Origin: Aquincola agrisoli | Lineage (GTDB): Bacteria > Pseudomonadota > Gammaproteobacteria > Burkholderiales > Burkholderiaceae_C | NCBI RefSeq assembly: GCF_036621135.1 | Contig: NZ_JAZIBG010000049.1 | Location: 104,262-168,261, forward strand | Direction of reading: 5' to 3' | DNA length: 64,000 nt | Part shown: positions 49,124-57,402 of the stretch, piece after piece | Numbering within the stretch: the first letter of the stretch is position 1 | Layout of the letters: every line of letters starts with the position of its first letter | The notes under the pieces: model-generated | The model's input: only the letters and a program-made list of their open reading frames with translations | What the model was told of the DNA's origin: nothing | The model's database searches: none | Position numbers and translations under genes: made by a program

Positions 49124-50455
49124 TCAACTTCCGGCCGGCAGCCGCAGCTCGACGGCCAGCCCCGGCGCCGCGTGGTGGAAGCTCAGCGTGCCGCCGTGCG
49201 CCTCGGCGACCAGCCGGCACAGGTACAGGCCGAGCCCGACGCCGCCGCTGCGCCGCAGGCGCGCGCCGTCGGTGCGGTAGAACGGCTCGGCCAGGCGGGC
49301 CAGCTGGTCGTCGCCGACGCCCGGGCCGCGGTCGCGCACCGTCAGGCAGACCGCGTCGAGGCCGTCGCGTCGCAGCGACAGCGTGACCGGCGCGCCGCCC
49401 GCGTGCCGTTGGGCATTGCCCAGCAGGTTGCGCAGCAGCAGGCGCAGCCGCGTGCGGTCGAGCGGCATCGGCGGCAGGCCGTCTTCGAGCGCCAGCGCGA
49501 CGGTGCCCGGCGGCGCGTCGGCCGCGGCGTCGCGCACCAGCGCGGCCAGGTCGGTGGGCTCGGTCTGCAGCGCCGCATGGCCGGCCGCCAGGCGCTCGCT
49601 GTCGAGCAGGTCGGCGATCAGGTCGCGCATCTCGCCCAGGTCGCGCAGCAGGCCGTCGCGGGCGGGGCCGTCCTCGACCAGCTCGGCGTGCACGCGGGCG
49701 CGGGTCAGCGGGCTGCGCAGTTCGTGGCTGATGGCCAGCAGCAGCCCGCGCTTGGCTTCGAGCATGCGCTGCAGGTCGGCCGCCATCGTGTCGACCTGCC
49801 GCGCGAGCAGGCCCAGCTCGTCGCGCCGCTGCATCGCGATGGGCGTGGAGAAATCGCCCTGGCCGTAGCGCTGCACGCCGGCGCGGATGCCTTCGATCGG
49901 GCGCAGCAGCCGGCTGACGCCGCGCCAGGCGATCGCCACCAGCAGCAGCAGCACGCCGAGCGTGGCCCAGCCGAAGCCCCGTGCCCGCAGCTCGTGCGGC
50001 GGCTGCGCCAGGCGGAAGGTCACGCGGTGGCCGTCGGCGAGCACCCGGGTCTGCCAAGCGCCGCCGTCGTCGGCTTCCGCGCCGCGGCCGCGCCAGCGGC
50101 GCGCTTCGGCCGGGGGGCGGCCTGGGTCGGAATCCCACTGCACCGTGGGCCCGTCGATCCGGATGTGCAGCGGCAGCCGTGCCGCCATCGCGGCGGCCTT
50201 GTCGATGGAGGGGGGCGTGCCGAGGTCGGCCACCGCGAGGTCCAGGTAGTGCTTGGCGAGCGGGCGCGCGTAATCGCGCCAGCCGCCGCGCATCACCTGC
50301 TGCATGCCCACGACGAAGACCACCACGGTGGCCAGTGCCAGCAGCACGAAGAGCCCGACCAGCCGCCAGCGCAGCGAGTACGACAGCCGCGCCCGTGCAC
50401 CCTGCCAGCGGCTGCGCCAGCGCGGTGCGCGTGTGCCGCCGGGGGGAACGCTCAC
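49124..50455 (-). CDS. Two-component sensor histidine kinase (CpxA/RstB-like)
   Basis: A 443-residue membrane kinase. The first helix is RLVGLFVLLALATVVVFVVG (near residue 32) and the second is FGWATLGVLLLLVAIAW (near residue 165), bounding a periplasmic sensor of about 115 residues. HAMP follows (RLLRPIEGIRAGVQRY). The H-box is LLLAISHELRSPLTRARVHA, the N-box LRNLLGNAQRHAGG and the G-box SGGVGLGLYLCRLVAEAHGG. The start GTG 50455 overlaps the response-regulator stop as GTGA. With the CpxP-like and OmpR-type genes upstream it forms an envelope-stress operon. Confidence 0.92.
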   Translation of the reverse strand: MSVPPGGTRAPRWRSRWQGARARLSYSLRWRLVGLFVLLALATVVVFVVGMQQVMRGGWRDYARPLAKHYLDLAVADLGTPPSIDKAAAMAARLPLHIRIDGPTVQWDSDPGRPPAEARRWRGRGAEADDGGAWQTRVLADGHRVTFRLAQPPHELRARGFGWATLGVLLLLVAIAWRGVSRLLRPIEGIRAGVQRYGQGDFSTPIAMQRRDELGLLARQVDTMAADLQRMLEAKRGLLLAISHELRSPLTRARVHAELVEDGPARDGLLRDLGEMRDLIADLLDSERLAAGHAALQTEPTDLAALVRDAAADAPPGTVALALEDGLPPMPLDRTRLRLLLRNLLGNAQRHAGGAPVTLSLRRDGLDAVCLTVRDRGPGVGDDQLARLAEPFYRTDGARLRRSGGVGLGLYLCRLVAEAHGGTLSFHHAAPGLAVELRLPAGS

Positions 50456-51153
50456 GGCCGCCCGCCGGCGAAGGCGTAGCCGACGCCGCGCAGCGTCTTG
50501 ATGCAGTCCAGCGGCTCCAGCTTCTTGCGCAGCCGGCTCACGAGGATGTCGACGGCGCGGGTGAAGAGGTCTTCGGCGGCCTGGCCGCGCAACCGCTCGA
50601 GGATCTCGTCGCGATGGAAGACCTTCTGCGGCTCGCGCGCCAGCAGCACCAGCAGCTCGAATTCCGTGCCGGTGAGCTCCACCGGCAGCTCGCCGCGCAG
50701 CACCTGGCGGCGGTCGAGGTCGATCACCAGGCCGTCGAAGCGCAGCACACGGCCATCGGCAGCCGGCACGGGCGCCGCGGCCGTGCCGCGGTCGCCGCTG
50801 CGGCGCCACACCGTCTGCAGCCGCGCGAGCAGTTCGCGCGGCTCGAAGGGCTTGGGCAGGTAGTCGTCGGCGCCGAGCTCGAGGCCGATCACCCGGTCCA
50901 TCACGTCGCCGCGCGCCGTCAGCATCACGATGGGCACGTCGCTTTCATGGCGGATCGTGCGGCACAGCGCGAAGCCGTCCATCTCCGGCAGCATCACGTC
51001 GAGGATGGCGGCGTCGAAGCGCCCGGCGCGCAGCAGCGCGAGCCCGGCGCTGGGCGTGGTGGCCGCCTGCAGCTCGCAGTCGAAACGGCGGAAGAAGGCC
51101 GCCAGCGGAGCGGCCAGTTGCTCGTCGTCGTCGATCAGCAGCAGGCGGCGCAT
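50452..51153 (-). CDS. OmpR-family response regulator (CpxR-like)
   Basis: A 233-residue two-component regulator. The receiver domain starts MRRLLLIDDDEQLAAPLAAF, with the phosphoacceptor Asp in AAILDVMLPEMDGFAL and Lys in GADDYLPKPFEPREL. The C-terminal winged helix has LTGTEFELLVLLAREPQKVF, LFTRAVDILVSRLRKKLEPL and TLRGVGYAFAGG, the OmpR DNA-binding signature. It overlaps the kinase gene by four bases and starts 16 bases after the CpxP-like gene. It should regulate envelope-stress genes, probably including its own operon. Confidence 0.94.
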   Translation of the reverse strand: MRRLLLIDDDEQLAAPLAAFFRRFDCELQAATTPSAGLALLRAGRFDAAILDVMLPEMDGFALCRTIRHESDVPIVMLTARGDVMDRVIGLELGADDYLPKPFEPRELLARLQTVWRRSGDRGTAAAPVPAADGRVLRFDGLVIDLDRRQVLRGELPVELTGTEFELLVLLAREPQKVFHRDEILERLRGQAAEDLFTRAVDILVSRLRKKLEPLDCIKTLRGVGYAFAGGRP

Positions 51154-51169
51154 GGGGCGGGGGCGTGTG

Positions 51170-51664
51170 TCAGCCGCGCGGTCCGTGGCCCGGCCCGTGG
51201 CCGCGGCCGCCGCGGCGCGCCATGAACTCGCGCACCTTCTGCTGCTGCTCCGGGCGCAGGCTGTCGTAGAAGTCCGCCATCGCGGCGATGACGGCCGGGC
51301 TGGCCGCCTGGAGGGCCTGCGCCTTCTCCTGCACCAGCGACTGCGCACGGGCGCGGTCGAAGGTGCTGCCCGCCACCAGCGCCTGCATCTCGGCGCGCGG
51401 GTGGGTGGTGCCGCCCATCACCGCCTGGCGCTGCGCCTGCAGCGTGCTGGCGAGGGTGTCGAGCTTGGCCTTCTGCGCGGCGTCGAGCTCGAGCTTGGCG
51501 GCCACGCGCTCGACCATCCGGGCGCGGTGCTTCGCGCGGTCTTCGGGGCTGTGCTGCGCCCAGCCGCCGTGGCCTTCGAAGCGGTGCGAGCAGGCGGCCA
51601 GACCGCCGAAGAGGACGCTGGCGCCGAAGACGCCGACGAGGGTGCGTTGGATCCAGGCTTTCAT
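51170..51664 (-). CDS. Spy/CpxP-family periplasmic lipoprotein
   Basis: A 164-residue protein of the CpxP/Spy chaperone group. The signal peptide MKAWIQRTLVGVFGASVLFG ends in the lipobox LAACS, so it is probably a lipoprotein. The mature part is entirely helical (AKLELDAAQKAKLDTLASTL, DSLRPEQQQKVREFMARRGG), with an LRPEQQQ motif comparable to LTxxQ. The C-terminus is His/Gly-rich (GRGHGPGHGPRG), which might bind metal. Placed ahead of the regulator and kinase, it fits negative feedback on the sensor. ATG 51664 is chosen because the upstream region is not signal-like. Confidence 0.85.
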   Translation of the reverse strand: MKAWIQRTLVGVFGASVLFGGLAACSHRFEGHGGWAQHSPEDRAKHRARMVERVAAKLELDAAQKAKLDTLASTLQAQRQAVMGGTTHPRAEMQALVAGSTFDRARAQSLVQEKAQALQAASPAVIAAMADFYDSLRPEQQQKVREFMARRGGRGHGPGHGPRG

Positions 51665-51791
51665 CTGTGGCTCATCGAGGAAGTTGCGATGGGGCCATGG
51701 TGTCCGCCGATCAGGGACGTGTCCTTTCGGCACGGTATCGGCGTGTTGCGTTTCTTTTCAACGGGAACGGCCGCGCCGTCGCCGGGGCCGT

Positions 51792-52319
51792 TCAGCCGAT
51801 CTTCTTCAACCCGTCGCGAAAGCGCGCGGCGTTGCCCACGTAGTGCCGGGCGCTGCGCTCGAGCCCGGCGATCTGCTCGGGCGACAGCGTCTTCACCGCC
51901 TTGGCGGGGCTGCCGATGATCATCGAGCCGTCGGGGAACTCCTTGCCCTCGGTGACCAGCGAGCCGGCGCCCACCAGGCAGCCCTTGCCGATCTTCGCGC
52001 CGTTGAGCACCACGGCGCCGATGCCCACCAGCGAGCCGTCGCCGATGGTGCAGCCGTGCAGCATCACCATGTGGCCGATGGTCACGTTGTCGCCGATCGT
52101 CAGCGGCTTGCCGGGGTCGGAGTGCAGCACGCTGTTCTCCTGGATGTTGCTGTTGCGGCCGATGCGCACCGTGTCCGCGCTGTCGCCCCGGACCACCGAG
52201 CCGAACCACACGCTGGCGCCTTCGTCCAGCGTGACGTTGCCGATCACCTGGGCGCTGTCGGCCACCCAGGCGGTGCTCGCAATGCGGGGCCGGAGGTCGT
52301 CGAGTTCATAGATGGCCAT
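51792..52319 (-). CDS. Gamma-class carbonic anhydrase-like hexapeptide protein
   Basis: A 175-residue left-handed beta-helix protein (PaaY/YrdA/CaiE group). Hexapeptide repeats begin VIGNVTLDEGASVWFGSVVR. The metal ligands are likely His in NSVLHSDPGK and the pair in TIGHMVMLHGCTI. The C-terminal helix is LSPEQIAGLERSARHYVGNA. AGGAG precedes the ATG at 52319 by eight bases. It may hydrate CO2 or hydrolyse a thioester; the group is poorly characterised. It stands 127 bases upstream of the CpxP-like gene on the same strand. Confidence 0.88.
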   Translation of the reverse strand: MAIYELDDLRPRIASTAWVADSAQVIGNVTLDEGASVWFGSVVRGDSADTVRIGRNSNIQENSVLHSDPGKPLTIGDNVTIGHMVMLHGCTIGDGSLVGIGAVVLNGAKIGKGCLVGAGSLVTEGKEFPDGSMIIGSPAKAVKTLSPEQIAGLERSARHYVGNAARFRDGLKKIG

Positions 52320-52435
52320 TCGGCATGCTCCTGTCACGAGGCCCACGCCCCGATCACGCCATCCTAGCTGCGCCTCGCGCGCGGCAGGACCCAGCAAAAG
52401 CCGCGGATCCGGCTGCGCCGGTCCGCTGGCGAACG

Positions 52436-52475
52436 GCCCCCTCGGGGGGTAGCGAGCGCCAGCGAGCTTGGGGGC
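52436..52475 (-). repeat. Gene-end GC-rich repeat, copy 2
   Basis: Directly after the serA stop on the minus strand: GCCCCC, then AAGCTCGCTGGCGCTCGCTA, then CCCCCCGAGGGGGCC. It shares the C-tract, the AGCTC-x-CT element and the CCCCCGAGGGG hairpin with the copy at 44954-44995 and occupies the same position relative to a stop codon. Confidence 0.6.
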
Positions 52476-53708
52476 TCAATACAACACGCGGCACCGGATC
52501 GTGCCAGGCACGCTGCAGAGCTGGCTCAACGCGGCATCGCTGGTGGCGCTGTCGACGTCGATCACCACGTAGCCGACCTCGTCGTTGGTGCGCAGGTACT
52601 GCGCGGCGATGTTGATGCCGGCCTGCGAGAAGCGTTCGTTCACATGGGCCAGCACGCCCGGCACGTTGCGGTGGATGTGCAGCAGCCGGCTGCGGCCGGT
52701 GTGCTCGGGCAGCGCCACCTCGGGGAAGTTGACGGCCGAGACGGTGGAGCCGTTGTTGCTGTAGCGGATCAGCTTGGCCGCCACCTCGCGGCCGATGTTG
52801 GCCTGCGCCTCGGCGGTGGAGCCGCCGATGTGCGGCGTGAGGATCACGTTCTCGAACCGCGTGAGCGGCGACTCGAACACCGCGTCGTTGCCCTTGGGCT
52901 CGACCGGGAACACGTCGATCGCCGCGCCGGCGAGGTGCTTGCGCGCCAGCGCGTCGGCCAGCGCGTCGATGTCGACCACCGTGCCGCGCGACGCATTGAT
53001 CAGATGGCTGCCCGGCTTCATGCGGGCGAGCTGCGCCGCGCCGATCAGGTCCTTCGTGCCCTCGGTCTCCGGCACGTGCAGCGTCACCACGTCGGCGGCG
53101 GCGAGCAGCTCGTCGAGCGACGCGAGCTGGCGCGCGTTGCCCAGCGTGAGCTTGGCCTCGATGTCGTGGAACACCACCTGCATGCCGAGCTGCTCGGCGA
53201 GCACGCCGATCTGCGTGCCGATGTGGCCGTAGCCGACGATGCCCAGCGTCTTGCCGCGCACCTCGTAGGAGCCGGCGGCGCTCTTGTCCCAGCCGCCGCG
53301 GTGCTGCTGCGCGTTCTTCTGCGGGATGCCGCGCATCAGCAGGATGGTCTCGGCCAGCACCAGCTCGGCCACGCTGCGGGTGTTGGAGAACGGCGCGTTG
53401 AACACCGGCACGCCCTGGCGCATCGCGGCCAGCAGGTCGACCTGGTTGGTGCCGATGCAGAAGCAGCCCACGGCGGCCAGCTTGGGCGCCTGCGCCAGCA
53501 CCTCGGCGGTGAGGTTGGTGCGCGAGCGGATCCCGAGGAAGTGCGCGTCGCGGATCGTCTCGACCAGCGCATCGCCCGACAGCGCCTTGGGCGACGTGAC
53601 GATCTGCGTGTAGCCGTCGGACTGCAGCGCCTCCACCGCCGTGGCGTGGATGCCCTCGAGCAGCACGAACTTGAGCTTGTCCTTGGCGACGGAAAGGCGC
53701 TGTGTCAT
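52476..53708 (-). CDS. serA: D-3-phosphoglycerate dehydrogenase
   Basis: A 410-residue NAD-dependent dehydrogenase for the first step of serine synthesis, the same length as E. coli SerA. MTQRLSVAKDKLKFVLLEGI begins it. The NAD-binding domain has GIVGYGHIGTQIGVLAEQLG near residue 160, the catalytic Arg in INASRGTVVDI and the His in VILTPHIGGSTAEAQ. A C-terminal ACT domain (IHRNVPGVLAHVNERFSQAG, INIAAQYLRTNDEVGYVVID) should bind serine for feedback inhibition. The start is ATG 53708. Its stop is followed directly by the GC-rich repeat. Confidence 0.97.
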   Translation of the reverse strand: MTQRLSVAKDKLKFVLLEGIHATAVEALQSDGYTQIVTSPKALSGDALVETIRDAHFLGIRSRTNLTAEVLAQAPKLAAVGCFCIGTNQVDLLAAMRQGVPVFNAPFSNTRSVAELVLAETILLMRGIPQKNAQQHRGGWDKSAAGSYEVRGKTLGIVGYGHIGTQIGVLAEQLGMQVVFHDIEAKLTLGNARQLASLDELLAAADVVTLHVPETEGTKDLIGAAQLARMKPGSHLINASRGTVVDIDALADALARKHLAGAAIDVFPVEPKGNDAVFESPLTRFENVILTPHIGGSTAEAQANIGREVAAKLIRYSNNGSTVSAVNFPEVALPEHTGRSRLLHIHRNVPGVLAHVNERFSQAGINIAAQYLRTNDEVGYVVIDVDSATSDAALSQLCSVPGTIRCRVLY

Positions 53709-53786
53709 CGGTGAATGCGGTTCGGAAAGGGGGCCGTGATTGTGGGCAATGGTGCTTGACTGCGCCGCCGGTGGGGCCATGCGGCC

Positions 53787-54539
53787 TTAGCCGTTGCGCT
53801 TGATCGTCAGCGGCCCGAAGGACTGGCAGTTGGGCATCATCGAGATCGCGTTGATCGTCACGTGCGGCGGACGCGAGGCGAGCCAGTGCACCGTCTCGGC
53901 GATGTCCTCGGCCGTCAGCGGCTGCGTGCCGGCATAGACCGACGCCGCCTTGGTGTCGTCGCCGTTGAAGCGCACGTTGGAGAACTCGGTGCCGCCCACC
54001 AGGCCGGGCTCGACGCAGGTGGCGCGCACGCCGGTGCCCACCAGGTCGGCGTTCAGGTTGTGGGTGAACTGGTGCACGAAGGCCTTGGTGGCGCCATAGA
54101 CGTTGCCGCCCGGGTAGGGCACCTCGCCGGCGATGGAGCCGATGTTGATCACGCTGCCGCGCCGGCGGGCCACCATGCCGGGCAGCACGGCCCGCGTCAC
54201 GTTGGCGAGGCCCGCGCAGTTGGTCGCGATCATGCGCTCCCAGTCGTCCATCTCGGCCTGGTGGGCCGGCGCGAGGCCGAGCGCGAGGCCCGCGTTGTTG
54301 ACGAGCACGTCGATCTCGGCGAACTCGGCCGGCAGCGCGGCCAGGGCCGCGGCGGTGGCCGGACGGTCGGTCACGTCGAGCGGCAGGGCCAGCACGCGGC
54401 CCGGGTGGCGCGCGGCCAGCGCCTCGAGCCGCTCGACGCGGCGGGCGGCGGCGATGACGCGGGCGCCATCGGCCAGGAAGCGCTCGGCGATGGCCAGGCC
54501 GAAACCGGCGCTGGCGCCGGTGACGAGTACGGTGGTCAT
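53787..54539 (-). CDS. Short-chain dehydrogenase (YdfG-like 3-hydroxy acid dehydrogenase)
   Basis: A 250-residue SDR enzyme. The cofactor motif TGASAGFG is near residue 7, NNAG near residue 82, the catalytic Ser in INIGSIAGEVPYPGGNVYG and the Tyr/Lys in VYGATKAF. VRATCVEPGLVGGTEFSNVR and RFNGDDTKAASVYAGTQPLT are nearly identical to the YdfG/L-allo-threonine dehydrogenase pattern, so it may oxidise serine or 3-hydroxy acids with NADP. GAGG lies ahead of the ATG at 54539. It neighbours serA but is not coupled to it. Confidence 0.92.
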   Translation of the reverse strand: MTTVLVTGASAGFGLAIAERFLADGARVIAAARRVERLEALAARHPGRVLALPLDVTDRPATAAALAALPAEFAEIDVLVNNAGLALGLAPAHQAEMDDWERMIATNCAGLANVTRAVLPGMVARRRGSVINIGSIAGEVPYPGGNVYGATKAFVHQFTHNLNADLVGTGVRATCVEPGLVGGTEFSNVRFNGDDTKAASVYAGTQPLTAEDIAETVHWLASRPPHVTINAISMMPNCQSFGPLTIKRNG

Positions 54540-54598
54540 GGGCAGGTCCTCGGAATGCGGTTGCGCCGCACTGTAAAGCGGGCGCCGCGGGGCGGGCG

Positions 54599-55045
54599 TC
54601 AGCGCGGCGTGGGCAGCCGGGTGCGCATGCGCCCGAGCAGCCCGGCCAGCTGCGCACGTTCGTCCTCGGTGAAGCCGGCGACCAGCGAGGCCGCCAGGCG
54701 CTTGCGATGCCGGTTCATCGTGCGGTTCGCGGCCTTGCCCGCCTCGGTGAGGCTGAGCCGCCAGCAGCGGCCGTCGAGCGGGTCGGCTTGCCGCTGCAGC
54801 AGGCCGGACTGCACCAGGTGCGCCACCATCCGCGTGACCTGGGCCTTGTCCCGGCCGGTCTCCAGCACGAGCTGCTGCTGGGTGAGGCCGCTGCCGGCCG
54901 CCACGATGGCGAGCAGCCGCAGCTCCAGCGGGCTCGCGGCGATGCCCTGCTCGCGCAGCGCCTGCTGCATCCAGGCGCGATAGCCGCCGAAGAGGCTGAT
55001 CACGGGTTCCAGCAGGTCGTCGTCGGGGCTCGGCGTGGCGGGCAT
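54599..55045 (-). CDS. MarR-family transcriptional regulator
   Basis: A 148-residue winged-helix regulator. The DNA-binding part is LTQQQLVLETGRDKAQVTRM with VAHLVQSGLLQRQADPLDGR and RCWRLSLTEAGK, the classical MarR wing. It should act as a dimeric repressor released by a small ligand. A perfect palindrome (55106-55120), 60 bases upstream of the start, is a plausible autoregulatory site. It may control the short-chain dehydrogenase that follows it on the same strand. Confidence 0.9.
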   Translation of the reverse strand: MPATPSPDDDLLEPVISLFGGYRAWMQQALREQGIAASPLELRLLAIVAAGSGLTQQQLVLETGRDKAQVTRMVAHLVQSGLLQRQADPLDGRCWRLSLTEAGKAANRTMNRHRKRLAASLVAGFTEDERAQLAGLLGRMRTRLPTPR

Positions 55046-55105
55046 GAGGGCGTCTCCGTGGGGCTTCTTGTACCGGACGAGCCCGCATCATATAGAGGGC
55101 ATACC

Positions 55106-55120
55106 GTTGATGTGATCAAC
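55106..55120. promoter_or_regulatory. Palindrome in the marR upstream region
   Basis: GTTGAT (55106-55111) and ATCAAC (55115-55120) are exact inverted repeats around GTG, in the gap between the dadA stop and the marR start. The size fits a MarR dimer site. On the minus strand TATATGAT follows some 20 bases later and may belong to the -10 region. Confidence 0.4.
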
Positions 55121-55149
55121 CAATTGCCCTGCCGAACCACGCGCGAGCG

Positions 55150-56448
55150 TCAGGCGCCGCGCAGCGCGAACCGCCCGCCGGCGCCGGGTTCGTCCATGCC
55201 GCAGAACGCGAAGTCCACCTCCGGCCTCTGGCCGCCGACGATGTCGGCGATCGCGCGGCCCGAGCCGCACGAATGCGTCCAGCCGAGCGTGCCGTGGCCG
55301 GTGTTGAGGAAGAGGTTGTCGATCTTCGAGCGGCCGATGTAGGGCACGTTCGACGGCGTGGCCGGACGCAGCCCGGTCCAGAAGCGGGCGTTGCGGCCGT
55401 CCGTCATGCCCGGGAACAGCTCGCGGGTGCGGCGCACGATGGCCTCGCAGCGCACCAGGTTCAGGCTGGTGTCGTAGCCGTTGAGTTCGGCGGTGCCGGC
55501 GATGCGCAGGCGGTTGCCCAGGCGCGAGAAGACGAGCTTGTACTCGTCGTCCGTCAGCGACACGGTGTAGGCCTGCGACGGGTCGATCACCGGCAGCGTG
55601 ACCGAGTAGCCCTTGGCCGGGTAGATGCGCAGCGCGATGCCCAGCTGCCGCGCGAAGTCCGCGCTGAAGGAGCCCATGCAGAGCACGAAGCCGTCGGCCT
55701 CCAGGCGGCTGACGATGCCCTGCGCGTCCGCGACGCGCACGGCCGCCAGGCGCTGGCCCTCGCGCTCGACGCCGACGATGCGCGTGTCGTGGAGGAAACG
55801 CACGCCCGCGGCCTGCGCGTGCAGCGCCAGCGCCTGCGTGAAGGCGTGGGCGTCGCCCGACTCGTCGCTGGGGGTCATGCTGCCGCCGACGATCTTGTCG
55901 CGGCACTGCGCCAGCGCGGGTTCGATCTGCACGCATTCGTCGGCGGTCTTCATGTCGAGCTCGCAGCCGTGGTCGCGCATCACCTGCGCCGGCGCCTGCG
56001 CGGCGTCGAACTCCTTCTGGCTCGTGTAGAAGTGCAGGATGCCCTTCGCCAGGTGGTCGTAGGGCAGGGCGAGCTGCTGGCGCAGCTGCTGCAGCGTCGT
56101 GCGGCTGTAGAGCCCGAGGTTCACGATCTGGCGGATGTTGTGCCGGGTGCGTGCCGGCGTGCATTCACGCAGGAACTGCAGGCCCCACAGCCATTGCTGC
56201 GCGTCGGGCCGCAGCCGGAACAGCAGCGGCGCATCCTCGCGGGCGAGCCACTTCAGCACCTTCAGCGGTGCACCGGGGTTGGCCCACGGCTCGGCGTGGG
56301 AGACGGAGACCTGCCCGCCGTTGGCGAAGCTGGTCTCCAGGCCGGCAGCGGGCTGCCGGTCGACCACGGTCACCTCGTGGCCGGCCTGGCGCAGGAACCA
56401 AGCCGAAGTCACGCCGGTCACGCCGGCGCCAAGAACGATCACTTTCAT
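55150..56448 (-). CDS. dadA: D-amino acid dehydrogenase (FAD, DadA family)
   Basis: A 432-residue membrane-associated flavoprotein that oxidatively deaminates D-amino acids (and, in relatives, glycine). The N-terminal dinucleotide motif is MKVIVLGAGVTGVTSAWFLR, followed by TSFANGGQVSVSHAEPWANP. The middle contains GILHFYTSQKEFD, and the C-terminus has FWTGLRPATPSNVPYIGRSK and NTGHGTLGWTHSCGSGRAIA, the substrate-pocket signature of DadA. AGAGG lies ahead of the ATG. A tandem glycine riboswitch occupies its leader, so expression should follow glycine levels and the enzyme may act on glycine or help remove it. Confidence 0.93.
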   Translation of the reverse strand: MKVIVLGAGVTGVTSAWFLRQAGHEVTVVDRQPAAGLETSFANGGQVSVSHAEPWANPGAPLKVLKWLAREDAPLLFRLRPDAQQWLWGLQFLRECTPARTRHNIRQIVNLGLYSRTTLQQLRQQLALPYDHLAKGILHFYTSQKEFDAAQAPAQVMRDHGCELDMKTADECVQIEPALAQCRDKIVGGSMTPSDESGDAHAFTQALALHAQAAGVRFLHDTRIVGVEREGQRLAAVRVADAQGIVSRLEADGFVLCMGSFSADFARQLGIALRIYPAKGYSVTLPVIDPSQAYTVSLTDDEYKLVFSRLGNRLRIAGTAELNGYDTSLNLVRCEAIVRRTRELFPGMTDGRNARFWTGLRPATPSNVPYIGRSKIDNLFLNTGHGTLGWTHSCGSGRAIADIVGGQRPEVDFAFCGMDEPGAGGRFALRGA

Positions 56449-56538
56449 CTGAACCTCTGGGTACGCATCGTCGGGAGGGAACGAGCGGTGACTGCCGCGC
56501 GCCGGGGCGTGCGGCCATCGGGCCTCTCGTGCCGCTCC

Positions 56539-56727
56539 CGCTGTCCTCGGTACCTGAGAGATTCCGCGGCGGCCCTTCACGGGCGGCGCGCGTTGCTCCT
56601 TCGGTGGAAGCCCCGGGGGGCTTCGCTCTCCAGCGTCGGCCAACTTCGGATTCAGTACGGAGCCTGAGCGTGCATGGGAGGTTGCGCCTTCGGCGGCATG
56701 CACGGGTGCATGCGCTCTCCTGAATCC
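56539..56727 (-). promoter_or_regulatory. Tandem glycine riboswitch upstream of dadA
   Basis: Aptamer 1 (56648-56727) begins GGATTCAG and closes with CTGAATCC, a perfect eight-base P1 stem; it contains AGGAGAGC, a perfect GCATGCA/TGCATGC hairpin, the core CCGCCGAAGGCGCAA and CGCTCAGGC. Aptamer 2 (56539-56635) has P1 CGCTG/CAGCG, TGGAGAGC, a GAAGCCCC/GGGGCTTC hairpin, ACCGAAGGAGCAA and TCTCTCAGGTA. A 12-base linker (56636-56647) joins them. This two-aptamer layout is the classical cooperative glycine sensor. About 90 bases separate it from the dadA start codon. In relatives it activates glycine-degradation genes when glycine is plentiful. Confidence 0.9.
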
Positions 56728-56852
56728 AGCGGGCATTCTAGAGTTGCGATCGCCGCCGACGGCGTGTTGTCCGACACCCGGCCAGGGTCGCTTGCGGCGA
56801 CACTCGCCCCCCGGACCGCCGTTGGCGGCTCGGGATCGACAAGGAGAAAACC

Positions 56853-57362
56853 ATGAGTCGTACGTTGCTCGTGCTCGCCGTGCTGGCATTGACCGCCGGC
56901 TTCGCGCTGCTGAACTGGACCGCCTTCGCGACGCCCACGTCGCTGTACCTCGGCTTCACGACGGTCGAGGCGCCGCTGGGCCTGATCATGCTGGGCCTCG
57001 TCGCGCTGCTGAGCGTGGTGTTCGTGGTCTGGGCGATCTCGCTGCAGGCCACGCTGCTGATGGAGCAGCGCCGCCTCAACAAGGAACTGCAGGCGCAGCG
57101 CGCCCTGGCCGACACCGCCGAGGCGTCCCGCTTCACCGAGCTGCGCAGCTTCATCGCCGCGGAAACGCTGCGCATCGCGCAGTCCACCGAGCAGACCCGT
57201 GCCGCGCTGGTGCAGCGGATGGAGCAGTTCGAGGACCGCCAGCGCACGGCCTTCGAGCAGAGCGCCAACGCGGTGGCGGCCTCGCTGGGCGAACTCGAGG
57301 ACCGGCTCGAGCGCGGCCAGGCGCTCACGAGCCCGGCCCTCGCCGACCGCTCCCGCTTCTGA
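56853..57362 (+). CDS. Membrane protein with coiled-coil tail (LapA-like)
   Basis: A 169-residue inner-membrane protein with two hydrophobic helices (about 3-22 and 43-65), separated by NWTAFATPTSLYLGFTTVEA, the arrangement of LapA/YciS-type proteins. Residues 70-160 form a long cytoplasmic coiled coil (MEQRRLNKELQAQRALADTA, RMEQFEDRQRTAFEQSANAV). AAGGAGAAAACC precedes the ATG at 56853. No enzymatic motif is visible. The 125 bases before it hold the divergent promoters of this gene and of the dadA leader. Confidence 0.75.
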   Translation: MSRTLLVLAVLALTAGFALLNWTAFATPTSLYLGFTTVEAPLGLIMLGLVALLSVVFVVWAISLQATLLMEQRRLNKELQAQRALADTAEASRFTELRSFIAAETLRIAQSTEQTRAALVQRMEQFEDRQRTAFEQSANAVAASLGELEDRLERGQALTSPALADRSRF

Positions 57363-57402
57363 CACCGGCGTTCGCGCCGCAACCCGCCAGCCCCCGCCCG
57401 CC

